Below, in pieces: positions 6,008 through 7,504 of a DNA stretch of 7,504 nucleotides (within the stretch, counting starts at the first letter, position 1; each line of letters opens with the position of its first letter). Below the pieces are notes generated by a model. It was not told the origin of the DNA. It made no database searches and saw only the letters and a list, made by a program, of their open reading frames with translations. Both the position numbers and the translations under genes were made by a program. Source of the DNA: an uncultured Synergistales bacterium (GTDB lineage: Bacteria; Synergistota; Synergistia; Synergistales; Aminobacteriaceae); contig CAJORD010000017.1 of assembly GCA_905236605.1 (NCBI GenBank), positions 1 to 7,504 of the forward strand, in the 5' to 3' direction.

Positions 6008-6180
6008 AATTTGGAAAAGTTTTATCCGCGGGACTTGTCGTTGCAGGCTATGCGTTTCTTAGCGTCTGGTGCGCAAACTGGTTATATAAAAATAAATGGC
6101 CGTCTTTAATTTCGTTGCTCGCTATCCCGTTTATAACTGGCTTCGGAATGTGGCAAGCGTGGAAGTTAATTAGGAGTTAG
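5968..6180 (+). CDS. Small two-helix membrane protein of unknown function
   Basis: This encodes 70 residues that I do not recognise. Two hydrophobic segments are plain: about 17-40, including GLVVAGYAFLSVW, and about 46-67, including SLISLLAIPFITGFG. They are separated by a short basic loop KNKWP and flanked by a basic N-terminus and the tail KLIRS, so it should be a helical hairpin in the inner membrane. The aromatic content is high, with four Trp. There is no signal-peptidase site or lipobox. The gene overlaps the last 40 bases of rsmG in another frame, yet it has a strong ribosome site, which supports real translation. ATG at 6004 would give a 58-residue version that keeps both helices. 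It is the last gene of the plus-strand run and ends 12 bases before the convergent ychF stop. Confidence 0.65.
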   Translation: MYRNMGKNLRDFMKFGKVLSAGLVVAGYAFLSVWCANWLYKNKWPSLISLLAIPFITGFGMWQAWKLIRS

Positions 6181-6192
6181 GAATTAAAATTT

Positions 6193-7290
6193 TTAGACGT
6201 TGAAACGAATTTCGATCATATCGCCGTCTTTGACGATATAATCTTTGCCTTCAAGCCTCAAAACTCCCTTATCGCGGCATTGTGCAATTGAAGCGTTATT
6301 CGCGATAAAGTCATCGTAGGCAACAACTTGCGCTCTTATAAATCCTCGTGCCAAATCCGAATGAATCGTTCCGGCCGCGTCAACTGCATTAGAACCGGCT
6401 CGCAATGTCCACGCCCGAACTTCATCGGTGCCGCTCGTAAAGAATGAAATTAAACCAAGCAATTTATAAGCCTCGTGAATTAATCTTTCTCGGCCCGGCT
6501 CCGTAATTGACAAGTCTTTCATGAACTCGGCACGGTCTTCGGGGTCAAGCTGTTCAAGCTCCATTTCCGTAGCACCATAGACTTTCACAGAACTAAGATT
6601 TTTTTGCGTCATTTCGGCTTCGAGGGCTTTCAATTCCGGAATGTCGCCGGTCTGTGAATCATCAAGATTCAAGACTATAAGCTCCGGTTTCAAAGTCAAA
6701 AACGCAAAGCCCGATAAAATTCTTTTTTGCTCGTCCGTAAGATTTAATTCTCGCAAAGGACGTTCATTTAATAATTGCGCTTCAAGCTCTTTGATTAACT
6801 CTAATTCTGCGCTTTCTTGCGGCGTTAATTTCTTTTTTGCGTGCTTTTCTTCGAGTTTCGCAAGTCTGTTTGTGATTACGCCTAAGTCGCGATAAATTAA
6901 CTCGGCTTCAACAATTCGCCAATCCCGCAACGGGTCTATAGAATTTTCAGGGTGAGGCACGGCCGAATTTTTGAAAACTCTGATGACGTGCAGCAGCGCT
7001 TCAGATTCAGACACGAACGACAAAAACGAATTTCCGAGCCCTGCGCCTTTGCCTGCGTCGCGAGAAAGTCCGGCTAAGTCAACAAATTCAACATCAGCGG
7101 GCTTTTCGCTCTTCGGCTTAAAAATTTCTACGAGTTTATCAAATCTTGCGTCCGGCACGCTCACAAGTGCGCGATTAGGTTCAGTTTTGCCGCCTGCGTA
7201 AGGCTTCACTTCGGCTCCGGCACGCGTGATTACATTAAAAATCGTTGACTTTCCTGACAATGGCAAGCCCACTATTCCACATTTAAGCAT
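6193..7290 (-). CDS. ychF: YchF/OLA1-family P-loop ATPase (divergent member)
   Basis: YchF is an Obg-related translation-factor NTPase that in characterised members prefers ATP and associates with ribosomes. The 365-residue length matches the family. It shows a P-loop GLPLSGKST (8-16), where the usual form is G-x-P-N-V-G-K-S-T, and the downstream TEPNRALVSVPDARFDKL (36-53). The G3 motif is DLAGL (71-75), followed by GAGLGNSFL (82-90). A charged helical or coiled-coil insert runs from about 128 to 175. The G4 position reads NLDD (208-211), not the GTPase NKxD, which agrees with ATP use; E. coli YchF has an NxxE form there. The C-terminal TGS-like domain (~280-363) contains ISFFTSGTDEVRAWTLRAG and AAGTIHSDLARGFIRAQVV. 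A ribosome site AGGAGA lies 10 bases upstream, at 7301-7306. The atypical P-loop suggests a subfamily that may coexist with a canonical YchF elsewhere in the genome. Confidence 0.9.
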   Translation of the reverse strand: MLKCGIVGLPLSGKSTIFNVITRAGAEVKPYAGGKTEPNRALVSVPDARFDKLVEIFKPKSEKPADVEFVDLAGLSRDAGKGAGLGNSFLSFVSESEALLHVIRVFKNSAVPHPENSIDPLRDWRIVEAELIYRDLGVITNRLAKLEEKHAKKKLTPQESAELELIKELEAQLLNERPLRELNLTDEQKRILSGFAFLTLKPELIVLNLDDSQTGDIPELKALEAEMTQKNLSSVKVYGATEMELEQLDPEDRAEFMKDLSITEPGRERLIHEAYKLLGLISFFTSGTDEVRAWTLRAGSNAVDAAGTIHSDLARGFIRAQVVAYDDFIANNASIAQCRDKGVLRLEGKDYIVKDGDMIEIRFNV

Positions 7291-7309
7291 TATAATTTTT
7301 TCTCCTGTT

Positions 7310-7504
7310 TTAATTTTCGCGAATTTCTACGGGCATGTTTCGATATGCGTAGCTCTTGAGTTCTTTAATATCTTCGTTGCTAAGCCTGATGCAGCCTTCG
7401 GTGGCGTTCGTGCCGCGCGAATCGGGGTCGTGAGTTCCATGAATGCCAATTCCGCGCCAGCCTTTTGCGTCAAGTCTCAAAAACCACGGGCCATAAGCTC
7501 CCGC
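7310..7504 (-). CDS. L,D-transpeptidase (YkuD domain), C-terminal part (5' end outside window)
   Basis: Reading leftward from the window edge, 64 residues are visible before a TAA at 7310-7312. They carry the YkuD catalytic signature: GIGIHGT (residues 18-24 of the fragment) with the conserved His, and TEGCIRLSNEDI (35-46) with the nucleophilic Cys at 38. YkuD enzymes form 3-3 crosslinks in peptidoglycan or attach proteins to it, and act in the periplasm. A signal peptide or anchor and any LysM or other binding domain would lie outside the window and cannot be judged. No start codon is present, so the gene is partial. ychF begins 19 bases after the stop, with its ribosome site in the gap, so the two genes probably share a transcript. 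I give no symbol because YkuD paralogues cannot be separated from this tail. Confidence 0.92.
   Translation of the reverse strand, partial: AGAYGPWFLRLDAKGWRGIGIHGTHDPDSRGTNATEGCIRLSNEDIKELKSYAYRNMPVEIREN

Noticed and set aside
6166..6194. Possible terminator between the convergent small membrane gene and ychF
   Set aside because: TTAATT and AATTAA can pair, but the six pairs are all A-T with a 10-base loop, and the T-run is five bases. This is too weak to call a terminator in either direction.

Overview
The window is a tightly packed, AT-leaning bacterial chromosome segment. Gaps between genes are short, several genes overlap, and there is no RNA gene, insertion sequence, CRISPR array or long non-coding stretch. 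The host is diderm and makes lipopolysaccharide, because it carries two lipid A genes, lpxI and lpxB. Using LpxI rather than LpxH, together with a SDF-type transporter, a PTS-type dihydroxyacetone kinase module and a YchF with an atypical P-loop, would fit an anaerobic gut-type lineage such as Synergistota. That placement is an inference; no marker gene here settles it.

The plus strand carries nine genes from base 2 to 6180. First comes the C-terminal end of an EcoRI-family adenine methyltransferase, which is cut by the window edge and overlaps lpxI in a GTGA junction. Then follow lpxI, a 550-residue transporter of the dicarboxylate/amino acid:cation symporter fold with an extra soluble N-terminal domain, and lpxB. 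LpxI cleaves UDP-2,3-diacylglucosamine to lipid X, and LpxB joins lipid X to another UDP-2,3-diacylglucosamine, so the two enzymes are consecutive pathway steps separated by a transporter gene.

A perfect extended -10 sequence lies at the lpxB stop codon and may start a second transcript. That transcript would hold dhaL, a single-domain dhaM, a small nitroreductase, rsmG (16S rRNA G527 methyltransferase) and a two-helix membrane protein. These genes are packed with a 6-base gap or with overlaps of 4, 29 and 40 bases. DhaL and DhaM would pass phosphate from the PTS to dihydroxyacetone, but the substrate-binding subunit DhaK is not beside them.

On the minus strand, convergent with the above, lie ychF and, upstream of it at the right edge, the C-terminal catalytic part of a YkuD-type L,D-transpeptidase. 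The two are 19 bases apart and probably co-transcribed.

The most unusual object is the transporter. Its N-terminal ~140 residues look like a degenerate GHKL (anti-sigma/histidine-kinase ATPase-like) domain, and several residues that bind sodium and substrate in characterised relatives are replaced. The rest looks like ordinary housekeeping content in an unusual order.
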